DNA of 64,000 nucleotides from Chondrosia reniformis (Eukaryota; Porifera; Demospongiae; Chondrillida; Chondrillidae), in assembly GCA_947172415.1 (NCBI GenBank), contig OX359195.1, forward strand, positions 3,385,501 through 3,449,500. The letters run 5' to 3'. Made by a program: the position numbers and the translations under genes. The notes beneath the pieces were generated by a model that saw only the letters and a program-made list of their open reading frames with translations, had not been told where the DNA came from and made no database searches. This document shows, one piece after another, positions 1 through 12,100 of the stretch (positions within the stretch are counted from its first letter, which is position 1; every line of letters begins with the position of its first letter).

Positions 1-1756
1 GTTTTATGTACTAGTTGTATGTACTAGTTGTTGGTACTAGTTGTATCTACTAGCAACTAGAAGCACGCACTAGTTGTTCGTACTAGTTTTATGTACCTAA
101 AACTAGTTGTATATAATGGAACTAGTTGTATATACTAGTTGTATATATGTACTAGTAACTAGGCATATGTACTAGTTATATGGACTTTTTGTATGTACTA
201 CTTGTATGTACTAGTTTTATGTACTAGTAACCATCTGCATGTCTTAGTTGTATTTACTAGTAGTTAGTGCTAGTTGTATGCAGTTATTTTTACTAGTCTT
301 ATGTTCTAATAACTAGTTTTATGTACTAGTTGTATGTACTAGTTGTGGATAATTTTTGTATGTACTAGTTGTAAGTACTAGTTGTATCTACTAGCAACTA
401 GAAGCATGCACTAGTTGTACGTACTAATTGTACGAACTAATAACTAGTTGTATATAATGGAACTAGTCGTATATACTGGTTGTATATATGTACTAGTAAC
501 TAGTCATATGTACTAGTTATATGGACTTTTTGTATGTACTACTTGTATGTACTAGTTTTATGTACTAGTAACCATCTGCATGTCTTAGTTGTATTTACTA
601 GTAGTTAGTGCTAGTTGTATGCAGTTATTTTTACTAGTCTTATGTTCTAATAACTAGTTTTATGTACTAGTTGTATGTACTAGTTGTTGGTACTAGTTGT
701 ATCTACTAGCAACTAGAAGCACGCACTAGTTGTACGTACTAGTTTTATGTACCTAAAACTAGTTGTATATAATGGAACTAGTTGTATATACTAGTTGTAT
801 ATATGTACTAGTAACTAGGCATATGTACTAGTTATATGGACTTGTTGTATGGAATACTTGTATGTACTAGTTTTATGTACTAGTAACCATCTGCATGTCT
901 TAGTTGTATTTACTAGTAGTTAGTGCTAGTTGTATGCAGTTATTTTTACTAGTCTTATGTTCTAATAACTAGTTTTATGTACTAGTTGTATGTACTAGTT
1001 TTTGGTACTAGTTGTATCTACTAGCAACTAGAAGCACGCACTAGTTGTACGTACTAGTTTTATGTACCTAAAACTAGTTGTATATAATGGAACTAGTTGT
1101 ATATACTAGTTGTATATATGTACTAGTAACTAGGCATATGTACTAGTTATATGGACTTGTTGTATGGAATACTTGTATGTACTAGTTTTATGTACTAGTA
1201 ACTATCTGCATGTCTTAGGTGTATGTACTAGTTGTTAGTGCTAGTTTAATGCAGTTAATGTTACTTGTTTTATGTAGTAATAACTAGTTTTATGTACTAG
1301 TTGTGTGTACTAGTTGTTTGTACTAGTTGTATGAACTTGTTGTATTTACTAGTTGTATGTACAAGTTGTATGTACTAGTTAGTAGTTGATGTACTAGCTA
1401 TATGTACTAGTTGTATGTACTAGCTGTATGTAATAGTTGTATGTACTAGTTGTATGTGCTAATTGTATTTACTAGTTGTATGTACTAGTAAGTTGTTGTA
1501 TGTACTAGTTATATGTACTTGTTGTTAGTACTAGTTGTATATACTAGGTGTATGTCCTAGTAACAATCTGTATTTACCAGTTGTATGTACTAGTTGTATG
1601 TAGTTATATGTACTAGTTTTATGTACTATTTGTGAGAAATGGTTGTACGTACTAGTTATATTTACTTGTTGTAGTTACTAGTTGTATGTACTAGTTTTAT
1701 GTACTATGTGTATATACTATTAACTAGTTGTAGGTCTTTTATAGTTGTATGTACTA
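1..1756 (+). repeat. 13-bp minisatellite (GTACTAGTTGTAT), with ~315-341 bp higher-order repeat
   Basis: Degenerate tandem repeat of GTACTAGTTGTAT, each unit carrying ACTAGT. A longer period sits on top: the marker CAGTTATTTTTACTAGTC starts at about 281, 622 and 937, with a diverged version at 1252, giving spacings of 341, 315 and 315 bp. No gene is visible here. Confidence 0.95.
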
Positions 1757-1767
1757 ATGTGTCGTGG

Positions 1768-1883
1768 GAATTGGAGGCTGTGGTTCCGAGCTGACAAGAG
1801 GATGGGTATTGTCCAGTTCAACCCCCCGGACGGAGCAGGGTGCTTAGCCCCTCATGTGGCATCCTGTGGCTAAATCAGCCTCC
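1768..1883 (+). ncRNA. candidate HDV-like self-cleaving ribozyme at the R2-like 5' end
   Basis: Pairings occur in the nested order of an HDV-type double pseudoknot. P1 is GAATTGG (1768-1774) with CCAGTTC (1813-1819). P2 is AGGCTG (1775-1780) with CAGCCT (1876-1881). P4 is CAGGGTGC (1836-1843) with GCATCCTG (1859-1866). The joiner TGGCTAAAT (1867-1875) between P4 and P2' resembles the HDV joiner holding the catalytic cytosine, which here would be C1870. Known R2 elements use such a ribozyme to process their 5' end. The weak points are P3, for which only a 3-bp TCC/GGA candidate is visible, and a few bases upstream of P1 that also belong to the element. In the inverted copy near 39.2 kb, P2 and P4 persist but the joiner is mutated (GTC for GGC). 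Confidence 0.45.
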
Positions 1884-1930
1884 CTGTCAGCATGGGCTAA
1901 CCCCCCGTCTGGCAGCTTCACTGGGTTACG

Positions 1931-4900
1931 TTGCGCCATGAGAATGACAATTTTCAAGACAGGCTGTGGCCTAGGTGCACCAGTGGTGAAGAAAACCCTG
2001 GGTCAACCAGAATAGGTGATTCCACTGGTGCCTCACAGGTAGATGTACCTGAATGTAATGGCCTTTCTTCGGTACCCATGAGGGGCCAACCAGCCCTATG
2101 GACCGAGGAAATGGTTAGGGCACTAATTGATTGCTACGAGCGATCTGAACCCAAAAGAGGTGGCTATCAGAAGCGTTTAGAGCGGGAATGGCTGAGCAAG
2201 TACCCTCTTTGCCTCAGACAGGTCGAACCCTTGCCTTCCAAGCCAAAAGGACCTTGGTGGGAGACGGAGTACTGCAAGTAACTGGTAGCCGAGATTTAGA
2301 TTTGGTTAATAATGCACCGCAAGGTGCCTCTAGAAGGAGAAGGATCCAAGGGGTGATCTGGAACCTTCAGAGGGATAATATCCTCATGGAGCTCTACCGA
2401 GAAAGTAAGCCCATGGAAAAGGGGTATGCCGAGTGATTGTACCAGGCTTGGAATGCTAAAATGCCAAACCATAAAACCACAAAGGTAGCGCTAACTACGA
2501 GAATTAGTAGAATCCGAAGAGGTCAAGGTCTCTCGAGACTAAACCTTGTGGAACATGACTCTTGTGGTTTAGCCACCCTAACTGAGACTGTGGAGGAAGG
2601 TGTGGGAGCCCAGGGGCAGGGGGAGCTTCACCAAGTTCAGGCTGTGACTGAACAAAATGGTGAGCTGCCTGCATCCCCTTTTGAAACTCCTACAAATGAT
2701 CATCCTAGTCCCAGGACAAGTGGCAATGATCAACTGATGCAACTTTTAGGCAAAGCAAAAGATGCCTGTCTCCGAAAGAAACCTGGAGATTTCTCTGGTA
2801 GAAAACCCTGGGGGGCGGTGCGGTTCAACCATGTTGATACGGCACTGCCACTGCCAATGATTGGGTGGAGAAAGAGTGGCAGGAAGGCCCTAGGTCGGCC
2901 TGGCACCTGAACTGCCTAGTCTACTCTGTTGCTATGGCTGTGAGGGGAAAAACAACCTACGAATCGCAGCCATGCAACCAGGGAAGGAAATCAGATAATC
3001 AGAAGGGAAGTAAGAGACAGCGAGGTCACATAAGTGACAGGGAGGCCAAAGGCCTTAGGTTTAGAAGACTGCTTGCCTGGTTGGATGTGGAAATAGCGCG
3101 TCAACAGAATAATAATCCTATGACCAAACGCCAGAAAGTACTTTGAAGAAGGCTTATGAGGGAGTTCCATTCATTAAACCTGAATGTGCTGATCAGAGCT
3201 CGGGAACAGACACTGGGGAAACTCAGGGTCTGGACCCTACAAGAGTGAAGATCGGCTGAACGCAATAAATTCCAGGAACAAAACCACCTTTGGAATACCC
3301 AAAGGAAGTTCCGGATGAATGGCAATGTTCCAACCTCCAATGAAGCTCCCTCAATTGAGGTAGTAAGAGACTTTTGGACAAAGATTGTAGGTACTGTTGG
3401 TAAGGTCAACAAAGACGACCCAGGGGTGAAAGAATGGCTAAAGGAAACCAAAAAGAGGGTGGGTAGAACCTCCTCTGAAAGTCCGTATAGCATTGATGAG
3501 ACCAAACTGAGGAAAGCCTTGAAAAAGGCAAAAAGCTGGTCAGCCCCTGGGCCGGATGGCATCCACACTTTTTGGTGGAAAGCACTCCCCTCTGCACAGT
3601 CTGCCTTGGCAGATGTACTACGGAGGGTGGTGAGCAGAGATCTGTCAGTCCCAGACTGGCTTACAAGGGGTCACACTCTACTCATCCCCAAAAAGGGTGA
3701 CCCGAAAAGTGCGGCCAACTACTGACCTATTGCGTGTCTCAACACAATGTACAAGGCTGTCACAGCATACATTGCATCAGAATTACTCACTTACACCTAC
3801 ACTAATGATCTTTTACCTATGGCTCAACGAGCCATGAGAAAAGGGAGGTGGGGCTGTGTGGACTGTCTACTGCTGGATCAATCAATCGGTCTAGATGCCA
3901 AAATTATGGGCAAGCCACTTAGTGTGGCATGGATCGATTATGAGAAGGCATATGACAGAGTCCCTCACAAGTGGGTGATGAAGGTGCTAAAAACCATCAA
4001 GTGCCCAGGTTGGATCCGGAGTTCTATAGAGCTCTTCTCCAAACACTGAACTACTGTGCTTGAGTTGAGGACTGCGGGGAAGGTGGTAAGGAGCACCCCT
4101 GTTAAATATAACAGGGGACTCTTCCAAGGAGACCCCCTATCGCCACTCCTCTTTTGTCTGGCCATAGATCCCCTATCCCAAGTTCTTAACAGAACCAAGG
4201 GATATACCCTCTGGCATGATGGGGAAAGGAACACCATGTCACACTTGTTGTACATGGATGACCTTAAGATATATGCTGGAGGGCCTGATAAACTCAGGGA
4301 AGCCATGGAATGTGTGGAGAAAACCTCAAATGCCATTGGCATGAGGTTTGGAGTGAGAAAGTGTGGAACAGCTCACATGCAAAAGGGTAAAGTTCTGGCT
4401 GGCCCAGACAACCCTGAACGCAGTGAAGAATCCATAAGGAGCCTTGAAAAAGGTACTAACTATAAGTACCTAGGGCTAGAACAACTGTTTGAGGTAGATG
4501 ACAGCAAGGTCAAAGCTTGCTTGATCAATGAATTGTGGAGGAGACTCCACAAAGTGTGGGGCTCTCACCTCGATGGTAAGAATGCTGCAGAAGCCTCTAA
4601 CATGTTGTGTGCCTCTCTATTGAGATACTCTTACCCAGTTTTGAAGTGGACTCAAAGTGAGCTTCCAAAACTGGACCGAATGGTGAGAAAGATCATGAGA
4701 AAGTACCAGTGTCATCACTATAACTCTGCCATTGAAAGAGTGAATTTGCCTCGCTCTCAAGGTGGTAGAGGGCTCTGTAGTTTTCCTTTGGATCACGACA
4801 GGGCTGTTGTGAATCTGGCAAGATACCTCCATACTGCCAATGATCCACTCATAACTGTTGTGGTTAAACACCAAAAGTGACTGGAGTGCTCAAAGCAGTG

Positions 4901-5849
4901 GAGGACTGTCTTGAAAGAAGCCAGATTGATACTGAGAAGCCACGGAATAGAACTAGAACCGGAAATGTGGCTGAAGACAGATCCCTCACAAAATAGTGTA
5001 AGAGAACGGAGGAGAATGGCACGTGAGCTCCGGGAGGCTCAGACTGAAAGGTTAAAAAGTAACCTAGCCGAAAAGTCTCACCAGGGCTCATACCACAGAC
5101 AAGTCACAAATAGGGAGTCTTATGTGTGGCTTTCTGAGGGGAGACTCAGACCTCAAACTGAGGCTCTGATTCTCGCAGTCCAAGATGATGTGCTGCACAC
5201 TAGGTGGTACCAAAATAGGATTCTGAAGAATTCTAGCCTCCTGATGTGCAGAGAATGTGGCAAGGCTATGGAAACGGTCAAACACATACTAAACATGTGT
5301 GAGCCCGAGGGATTTTCTCTCTACAAAGAGAGACATGACCAGGCAATACTGATAGTGTTGTGGAGACTGTTGAAAGAATATGGATTCAAGCAGGAAGAGC
5401 CCTGGTACAAACTAGAAGCAAAACCAGTCTATGAGAATAGGGCTGTCAAAATCTTGTGGGATCCTAGTATCCCTACAGATGATGAAATGACAAAAAGAAG
5501 GCCAGACTTAGTGGTTGAGGATCGGCTATGTAAGTCCATCTTCATTATTGAGATGTCAGTTCCTACTGACAGTAATATTAATGGAAGATGGCAAGAGAAG
5601 TTCCAAAAGTACCAGAAGCTGGCGGCTGATATGAGGAAACAATTTAAGGGCTACTGAATTAAGGTAGTCCCGATGATAATTGGTGCTTTGGGGACAGTGG
5701 ACACACTCCTGGAAGACCTAAGTGGTATTCCAAAGCTGTCAAAAAGGGGAGTAGAAGTGATGAGAGCGATGCAGAGAACTGTTCTCTGCTCGGCTGTAAG
5801 GATATTGAGGCGACATCTATCTGTTGAGGGATTGGGGCCTGGACGATAA
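1931..5849 (+). pseudogene. decayed R2-like ORF: Myb-like motifs, RT, CCHC, restriction-like endonuclease
   Basis: Coding sequence of the element, broken by in-frame stops and at least two frameshifts. The N-terminus has two similar motifs with the pattern W..., L...Y.RS.P...GY.(R)L...W..., at about 2100-2200 and 2360-2450. They resemble the Myb/SANT-type DNA-binding repeats of this element class. From about 2850 the frame is constant to the end. RT landmarks are APGPDGIH (~3547), IDYEKAYDRV (motif A, ~3930), GLFQGDPLSPLLF (motif B, ~4115) and YMDD (motif C, ~4250). The C-terminus has C-x2-C-x7-H-x4-C (CRECGKAMETVKHILNMC, ~5250), then RRPDLVV and FIIEMSVPTD, typical of the RLE nuclease. The last conserved part, around VPMIIGALG, runs to TAA at 5847. 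In-frame TGAs at 2434, 3144, 3246, 3723, 4047, 4878 and 5655 break it. There is no convincing start codon: the frame before 1938 lacks an ATG. Confidence 0.88.
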
Positions 5850-6056
5850 GTAGTCCTGTCCCAGTCCTTGCCTGTCGACCTCTGGAAAGTAGTGGTGGAT
5901 TTGTGTATGGAGGTACTCCCTCCTATTATGACGGTCAACTTTGGCCCGACGTGCACCTGTCTGCTGCTGCCGGAAGGAGGCAAAGCCGAGGCTTCTAGCT
6001 AAAAACCCAAAGAAAGGAAAACATAACTGACTGAGGGTTGTCCAAGCCGGATACTC

Positions 6057-6080
6057 CTTGCCTTAGTAAACTAAGGCAAG
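6057..6080 (+). other. perfect 3' UTR hairpin of the R2-like element
   Basis: CTTGCCTTAG (6057-6066), loop TAAA, CTAAGGCAAG (6071-6080): a 10-bp perfect stem about 37 bp from the element's 3' end. Structured 3' UTRs are what the RT of RLE elements binds to start target-primed reverse transcription. That role here is an inference from position and stability. Confidence 0.6.
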
Positions 6081-6117
6081 AAGTAACAAGGTTCTCCATT
6101 AAGGCTTGTTTCTAAAG

Positions 6118-6476
6118 TTTGTACTAATTGTATGTACTAGTTTTATGTTGTTCTATGGACTAGTTGTATGTACTAGTTGTGTGAAATTGTTGTACATACT
6201 AGTTATATTTACTAGTTGTAATTACTAGTTGTATGTACTAATTTTATGTACTAGTTGTGTGTACTAGTAACTAGTTGTATGTATTAGTTCTTTGTAATAG
6301 TTGTATGTACTAGTAGTACGTAGAAGTTGTATGTTCGAGTTGTATGTACTAATAACTATATGTATGTTCTAGTTGTATATACTAGTTGTTTGAACTAGTT
6401 GTATTTAGTTATATTTAGTACTTGTATGTACTAGTTGTGGGTACTTTTTGTATGTACTAGTTATATTTACTAGTTG
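6118..6476 (+). repeat. 13-bp minisatellite segment
   Basis: Continuation of the GTACTAGTTGTAT array between two mobile elements. No other structure is visible. Confidence 0.93.
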
Positions 6477-9124
6477 GGGTGCCAGAGACGCCCCTATATT
6501 TTCTTCAGAAATTATTTTAACGTATAGCTTCCTGTTTGTACATACATACATTAGTTCAGTTAAATCTGGGAGAAGTATCTCCAGCAGTCCTTGTCATGCA
6601 TTGCCTTCCATAAGTCTTATTGATCCTCTCTCCTCATGCCACAGTCTCTTAGGATGGGGTCAGAGTAAGTTTGCTTAGCCCCCTTGCCACGTCTAGTCTT
6701 TGCTTTTGGCTCCCACATGACCAGCTGACATACTGGTTGTGGAGCATAGCTGTTCATGCGAGTGCAGTGGCCAGCAAACTTGAGTCTCTTAGCTCGAAGC
6801 CTCTCTGTCACTGGTTGGATGCTTCGATACACTTGGGCATTGGTCTGGTGGTTTTGCTATTTGATCCCTAGTGCATATCTTAGCAACCGAGTGTAGGTGC
6901 CATCCAGTGCTCTCTCTAGCCTCTTAGTCAGTGTCCATGCTTCTGCTCCATAGAGCAGAACAGTCCCTACGGTGGCTTGAAAAAGACGTACCTTCATTTT
7001 GCGGGACACTCTTGACTGCCAGACCCTGTACATTCGCTTGCATGCCTGCCAAGCTTGAGCTCGTCGTACCTCGATATCTTTGCGCGAAGACACTACCCAG
7101 CTGCCTAGGTATTTGAAGTCATCCACACGGGCAATGGGACCTTCAATCACGGTTAGCCCTGGGTCACACTTGAAGCCACCCACTAGCATGTACTCTGTCT
7201 TCTTCCGATTGATCTTCAGACCAGCAGGCAGAGCCTCCTGTTCCACAGCAGTGAGTAGAGATTGAGGGTCCACATGATTGTGTGAGAGCTAAGCATTGTC
7301 ATCCGCAAAGTCCAGGTCTGATACTGCATATGCGGGGAAAGTTGTACGTGATCGAGTACCCACACGTGGACTGATGGTAAAGCCGCGAGTGTTGTCTGGT
7401 ATGGCACATCTCAAAATGTAGTCCACCACCAGTACAAACAAGTATGGTGCCAGAGTGTCTCCTTGCAGTACCCCAGCAGATAGTTCAAATGGGTGTGCCT
7501 CTCAATCTTTGGTGGTCTCTACTGCCTTAGCTCTGTAACAGAGTGCCATTATCGCATTGTTCAGCTCCTGTGGGATACCGTATGCAGCCAGTATGCTGTT
7601 CAGGGCTGGCCATCTGATGGAGTCAAACGCCTTTCTGAAGTCAATGAAAGTGATAACAAGGTTCACCTGCTTGGTCTGACAACCCTCTATCAGCCGTCGC
7701 AGTGCGAGCACATGCTGTGTAGTGGATCTGTGTGGTCGAAAAAAATTCTGGTTGGGTCTGAGGTGGGTGTTCAGGACACTGCAGATTCTACTTAGAAGGA
7801 TGGGATTGTACAGTTTTGCAGGGATGGACATCAGGGCTATGTCTCTGTAGTTGGTTTGCATAGATAAATCACTTTTCTTGGGAATGGGGATCAAAGCACT
7901 CAAGTGCCATTCTTCAGACACTGTGCCAGACGCATAAACAGCATTGAGTACTTCGAGGAGCTCTTCACGTAGCTCAGGCAACTTCAATGACTCAGCTGTG
8001 ACTTGGTCCAAGCCAGGCGCACGACCAGTCCTGAGTGCTTTCACTGCTGAATCCAGTTCCTCAATGGTGATTGGATCTTGCTCAAATTGAGGGGATACTT
8101 CAAACACTGGCTCCCAGGAGAAGGATATTGTGGTAGCATTAGAATCAGGAGGTGACAAGAGAGTTTCAAAATGATTCCGCCACCCATGAAGTCGTTCAGT
8201 AGGGGAATCAGCAGGAAGGATGCCCCAAGCTCTCGCCTTCCTTCCAGCGAGAGTATTGATCAAGTTCCAGGCAGCCTTGTGCCGAAGTGCCTCATCACAG
8301 CACTCAACTTCACTCAACATTGATTGATAGGACTCTTTATGCTTTTCAGTGTGAAGATCAGATAGAGATCGAGCTGTAACTTCAACCTTCTTCCTGGCTG
8401 TTGCACTATTCCTGTTTTCTTGCAAGGCTCTGCGGGCATCCACTAGTTGTTGACGGGATGCTTGGATGTCTTGGTCCTCAGCCAAAAGTGTTGCTCTTTG
8501 CCTGGCTGTTAGAGCTGGAATAGCTGTGTTAGCGCTTCTGATGGCTTTCGTAAACAGCGAATAGTTTACCTCTCTGTTGGCTCCACGACAGGAACCCTTG
8601 ACATGACTAATAAATTTAGCATGGTGTTCTTGGCTTTAACTTTGGTCTTCTTTGATACTAAGCGCCAGTGGCACTTGACAATCAGGGCTGTGTGATCAGA
8701 CTTAACATTGTGCACTTGCTTACTCTCACAGTCAAGGAAAGATGAGCACCACTTTCGCCGTACAAAAATGTGATCTAGATATGCCTGTCTGCCTCTAAAT
8801 CCATGGACAATGCCTTGAACCAGCGCTGGTTCCTGTTCGTAGTCTTGTATATATCTGTCAAAAACTGTAGGACGTTCGGCTAGCTTTCGTTTTCTATCTT
8901 AAAAGTAGCTTTCTCTTCCTTAGAGTAGAACATTGAATGAATAAAATGGACTTAAAAAGAACCCTTACTAATACTATGTAACATAAAGTTTGCCCAAAAC
9001 CGTTTTCTCTGAGATATGGCCTTGAAAAATTGACGGCCAACAAGAGTCGATTGAAATCGGTTACAGGATATCCATGAGAACCAGCCAAGTAGTTGGAATT
9101 TACTTAGGGGCGCCTGGCTCCCCA
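6477..9124. mobile_element. possible TIR DNA transposon, split by a LINE insertion
   Basis: The left end GGGGTGCCAGAGACGCCCCT (6477-6496) and the reverse complement of the right end, GGGGAGCCAGGCGCCCCT (9124 downward), match apart from one substitution and a small gap. They therefore look like imperfect terminal inverted repeats enclosing about 60 bp on the left (6477-6537) and about 240 bp on the right (8882-9124). The LINE lies between these parts. A similar 12-bp word (AGCTTCCTGTTT at 6526-6537, AGCTTTCGTTTT at 8882-8893) flanks the LINE and could be its target duplication. The sequence just right of 9124 is not clean satellite, so the outer boundary is uncertain. No transposase is present. 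Confidence 0.4.
6561..8880 (-). pseudogene. APE-type LINE (RTE/L2-like) pol, 5'-truncated and with in-frame stops
   Basis: Read on the minus strand, the fragment opens near 8880 within the C-terminal part of an apurinic-type endonuclease (YLDHIFVRRKW, then SDHTALIVKC, the SDH motif, ~8700). A linker follows, then the RT: RAPGLDQVTAESL (~8010), NYRDIALMSIPAKL (~7840), IDFRKAFDSIRW (motif A, ~7630), AGVLQGDTLAPYLF (motif B, ~7470), DFADD (motif C, ~7300). After that come KINRKKTEYM, YLGSWV, LLYGAEAWTLT and RLKFAGHCTR, and TAA at 6561-6563. In-frame stops lie near 7502, 7289, 6857 and 6615. The 3' UTR ends in an ATGTATGTATGT tail near 6541-6552, the kind of short tandem tail found on RTE-type LINEs. 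RTE versus L2/CR1 is unresolved. Confidence 0.85.
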
Positions 9125-12100
9125 CGACTTTTTAAACTCAAAATACTTGTTTTAGTTACTAGTTTTATGGACTAGCTGTAGGTACTAGTTGTGTGTACTA
9201 GTAACAAGATGTATGTACTAGTTGTATGTACTAATTGTATGTACTAGTTGTATGTACTAGTTGTATGTACTAGTTGTATGTACTAGTTGTATGTACTAAT
9301 TGCATGTACTAGTTGTATGTAATAGTTGTATGTACTAGTTGCATGTACTAGTTTTAGGTACTCTTTGAATGTACTAGTTGTATGTACTAGTTGTATATAT
9401 GTTCTAGTAAGTAGTTGTATGTACTGGATATATGCACTAGTTGTATGTACTAGTTGTATGTACTAGTTGTATGTACTAGTTGTATGTACTAGCTGTATGT
9501 ACTAGTAAGTGGTTGTATGTACTAGTTATATGTACTAGTTGTATGAACTAGTAACAATCTGTATTTACTAGTTGTATGTACTAGTTATATTTACTAGTTT
9601 TAGTTACTAGTTTTATGTCTTAGTTGTAAGTACTAGTTGTATGTAGTAGTAACTAGATGTATGAGCTAGTTGCAAGCACTAATTGTATGTACTAGTTGGA
9701 TGTACTCAGTGTATGTACTAGTTGTATGTACTAGTTGTAGGTACTTGTTGTATGTACTAGTTGTATGTACTAGATGTATGTACTAGTTGTATGTACTAGT
9801 AACAATCTGTATTTACTAGTTGTTTGAACTAGTTGTATGTAGTAGTAACTAGATTTATGAACTAGTTGCAAGCACTAATTGTATGTACTAGTTGGATGTA
9901 CTCAGTGTATGTACTAGTTGTATGTACTAGTTGTAGGTACTTGTTGTATGTATTAGTTGTATATATGTTCTAGTAAGTAGTTGTATGTACTGGATATATG
10001 CACTAGTTGTATGTACTAGTTGTATGTACTAGTTGTATGTACTAGCTGTATGTACTAGCTGTATGTACTAGTAAGTGGTTGTATGTACTAGTTATATGTA
10101 CTAGTTGTATGAACTAGTAACAATCTGTATTTACTAGTTGTATGTACTAGTTATATTTACTAGTTTTAGTTACTAGTTTTATGTCTTAGTTGTAAGTACT
10201 AGTTGTATGTAGTAGTAACTAGATGTATGAGCTAGTTGCAAGCACTAATTGTATGTACTAGTTGGATGTACTCAGTGTATGTACTAGTTTTATGTACTAG
10301 TTGTATGTACTAGTTGTAGGTACTTGTTGTATGTATTAGTTGTATGTACTAGATGTATGTACTAGTTGTATGTACTAATAGTATATACTAGTTGTATGTA
10401 CTAGTTTTATGTACTTTTTGAATGTATTAGTTGTATGTACTAGATGTATATACTAAGTGTATGTACTAGTAACAATCTGTATTTACTAGTTGTTTGAACT
10501 AGTTGTATGTAGTATTAACTAGATGTATGAACTAGTTGCAAGCACTAATTGTATGTACTAGTTGGATGTACTCAGTGTATGTACTAGTTGTATGTACTAG
10601 TTGTAGGTACTTGTTGTATGTATTAGTTGTATGTACTAGATGTATGTACTAGTTGTATGTACTAATAGTATATACTAGTTGTATGTACTAGTTTTATGTA
10701 CTTTTTGAATGTATTAGTTGTATGTACTAGATGTATATACTAACAATCTGTATTTACTAGTTGTTTGAACTAGTTGTATGTAGTTATATGTACTAGTTGT
10801 ATGTACTAGTTTTGTGTAATGGTTGTACGTACTAGTATATTTACTAGTTGTAGTTACTAGTGGTATGTATTAGTTCTATGTACTAGTTGTATGTACTAGT
10901 TGTACGTAGAAGTTGTATGTACTACTTGTATGTACTAGTAACTATCTGTATGGACTCGTTGTATATACTAGTTGTTTGACTTAGTTGAATGTAGTTATAT
11001 GTAGTACTTGTAGGTACTAGTTGTGTATAATGTTTCTATGTACTAGTTTATTTACTAGTTTTAGTTACTATTTTTATGTACTAGTTGTGCAGACTAGTTC
11101 TATGTACTAGTAACTAGATGTATGTACTAGTTGCATGTTTTAATTGTATGTACTAGTTGAATGGACTAGTTGTATGTACTCTAGTCGTATGTACTAGTTA
11201 AATGTACTAGTTGTATGTACTAGTTGTATGTACTAGTTGTTTGTACTAGTAACAAGTTGTATGTATTAATTATATGAACTAGTTGTATGTACTAGTTCTA
11301 TGGACTAGTTCTATTTACTAGTTGTAAGTACTAGTTGTTTGTACTAATTGTATGTATTAGTAACTAGTTGTATTTATTAATTATATGAACTAGTTGCATG
11401 TACTAATAATTATCCCTATGTACTAATTGGATTTACTAGTTGTATGTACTATTTGTATGCAGTTATATGTACTTCTTCAATGTACTAGTTATATTTACTA
11501 GTTGTAAGTACTAGTTGTATGTTCTAATTGTATGTACTAATTGTATATACTAGTGACTAGTTGTAAGTACTAGTTATATTTACTAATTGTATGTTTAAGT
11601 TGTATGAACTAGTTGTATATAGTAATATGTACTAGTTGTAAGGACTAGTTGTGTGCAATTGCTGAATGTACTAATTATATTTACTAGTTGCAGTTGCTAG
11701 TTGTATATACTGGTTATATGTGCTAGGTTTATGTACTAGTCATATATCCTAGTTGTATGTATTAATTGTATGTACTATTTTAATGTATTAGTTGTATGTA
11801 CCAGATGTAAATACTCATTACTAGTTGTATGTTCTTGTTGTATGTACTAGGACTAGTTATAGTCACTAGTTGGAGGTTCTAGTTGTATGTACTCATTCTA
11901 AGTAGTAGTTTATGTACTAGCTGTGTGTACTAGTTGTGGGTATGTTCAAGTAAGTTGTTGTATGTACTAATTGTATGTACTAGTTGTATGTACTAGTTGT
12001 ATGTACTAGTTGTATGTACTTGTGGTATGTACTAGTTGTATATACTGGTTGTATATATGTTCTAGTAGGTAGTTGTATGTACTAGTTGTATGTACTAGAT

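Larger units (their letters stand above)
1757..6117 (+). mobile_element. R2-like non-LTR retrotransposon with restriction-like endonuclease
   Basis: A complete-looking but inactivated element inserted in the 13-bp satellite. It has a 5' UTR (1757 to about 1930), a decayed coding region with N-terminal Myb-like motifs, a reverse transcriptase (RT) and a C-terminal CCHC plus PD-(D/E)XK-type nuclease, then a 3' UTR ending in a strong hairpin. Satellite resumes at once on both sides. An inverted copy of its first ~240 bp lies at 39022-39298, also abutting satellite at the same 5' end, which independently places the 5' terminus near TGTCGTGGGAATTGG. The RLE architecture is that of the R2/NeSL/R4/HERO groups. 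I cannot choose the clade without a tree. Confidence 0.85.

Noticed and set aside
1-1756. Telomeric or centromeric function of the 13-bp array
   Set aside because: Not a telomere motif (no TTAGGG) and nothing in the sequence shows centromere function; cannot be judged from one window.
2434-5657. TGA used as a sense codon in the R2-like element
   Set aside because: There are also frameshifts, and the expected residues are Arg and Trp in different places; decay by CpG deamination explains it better.
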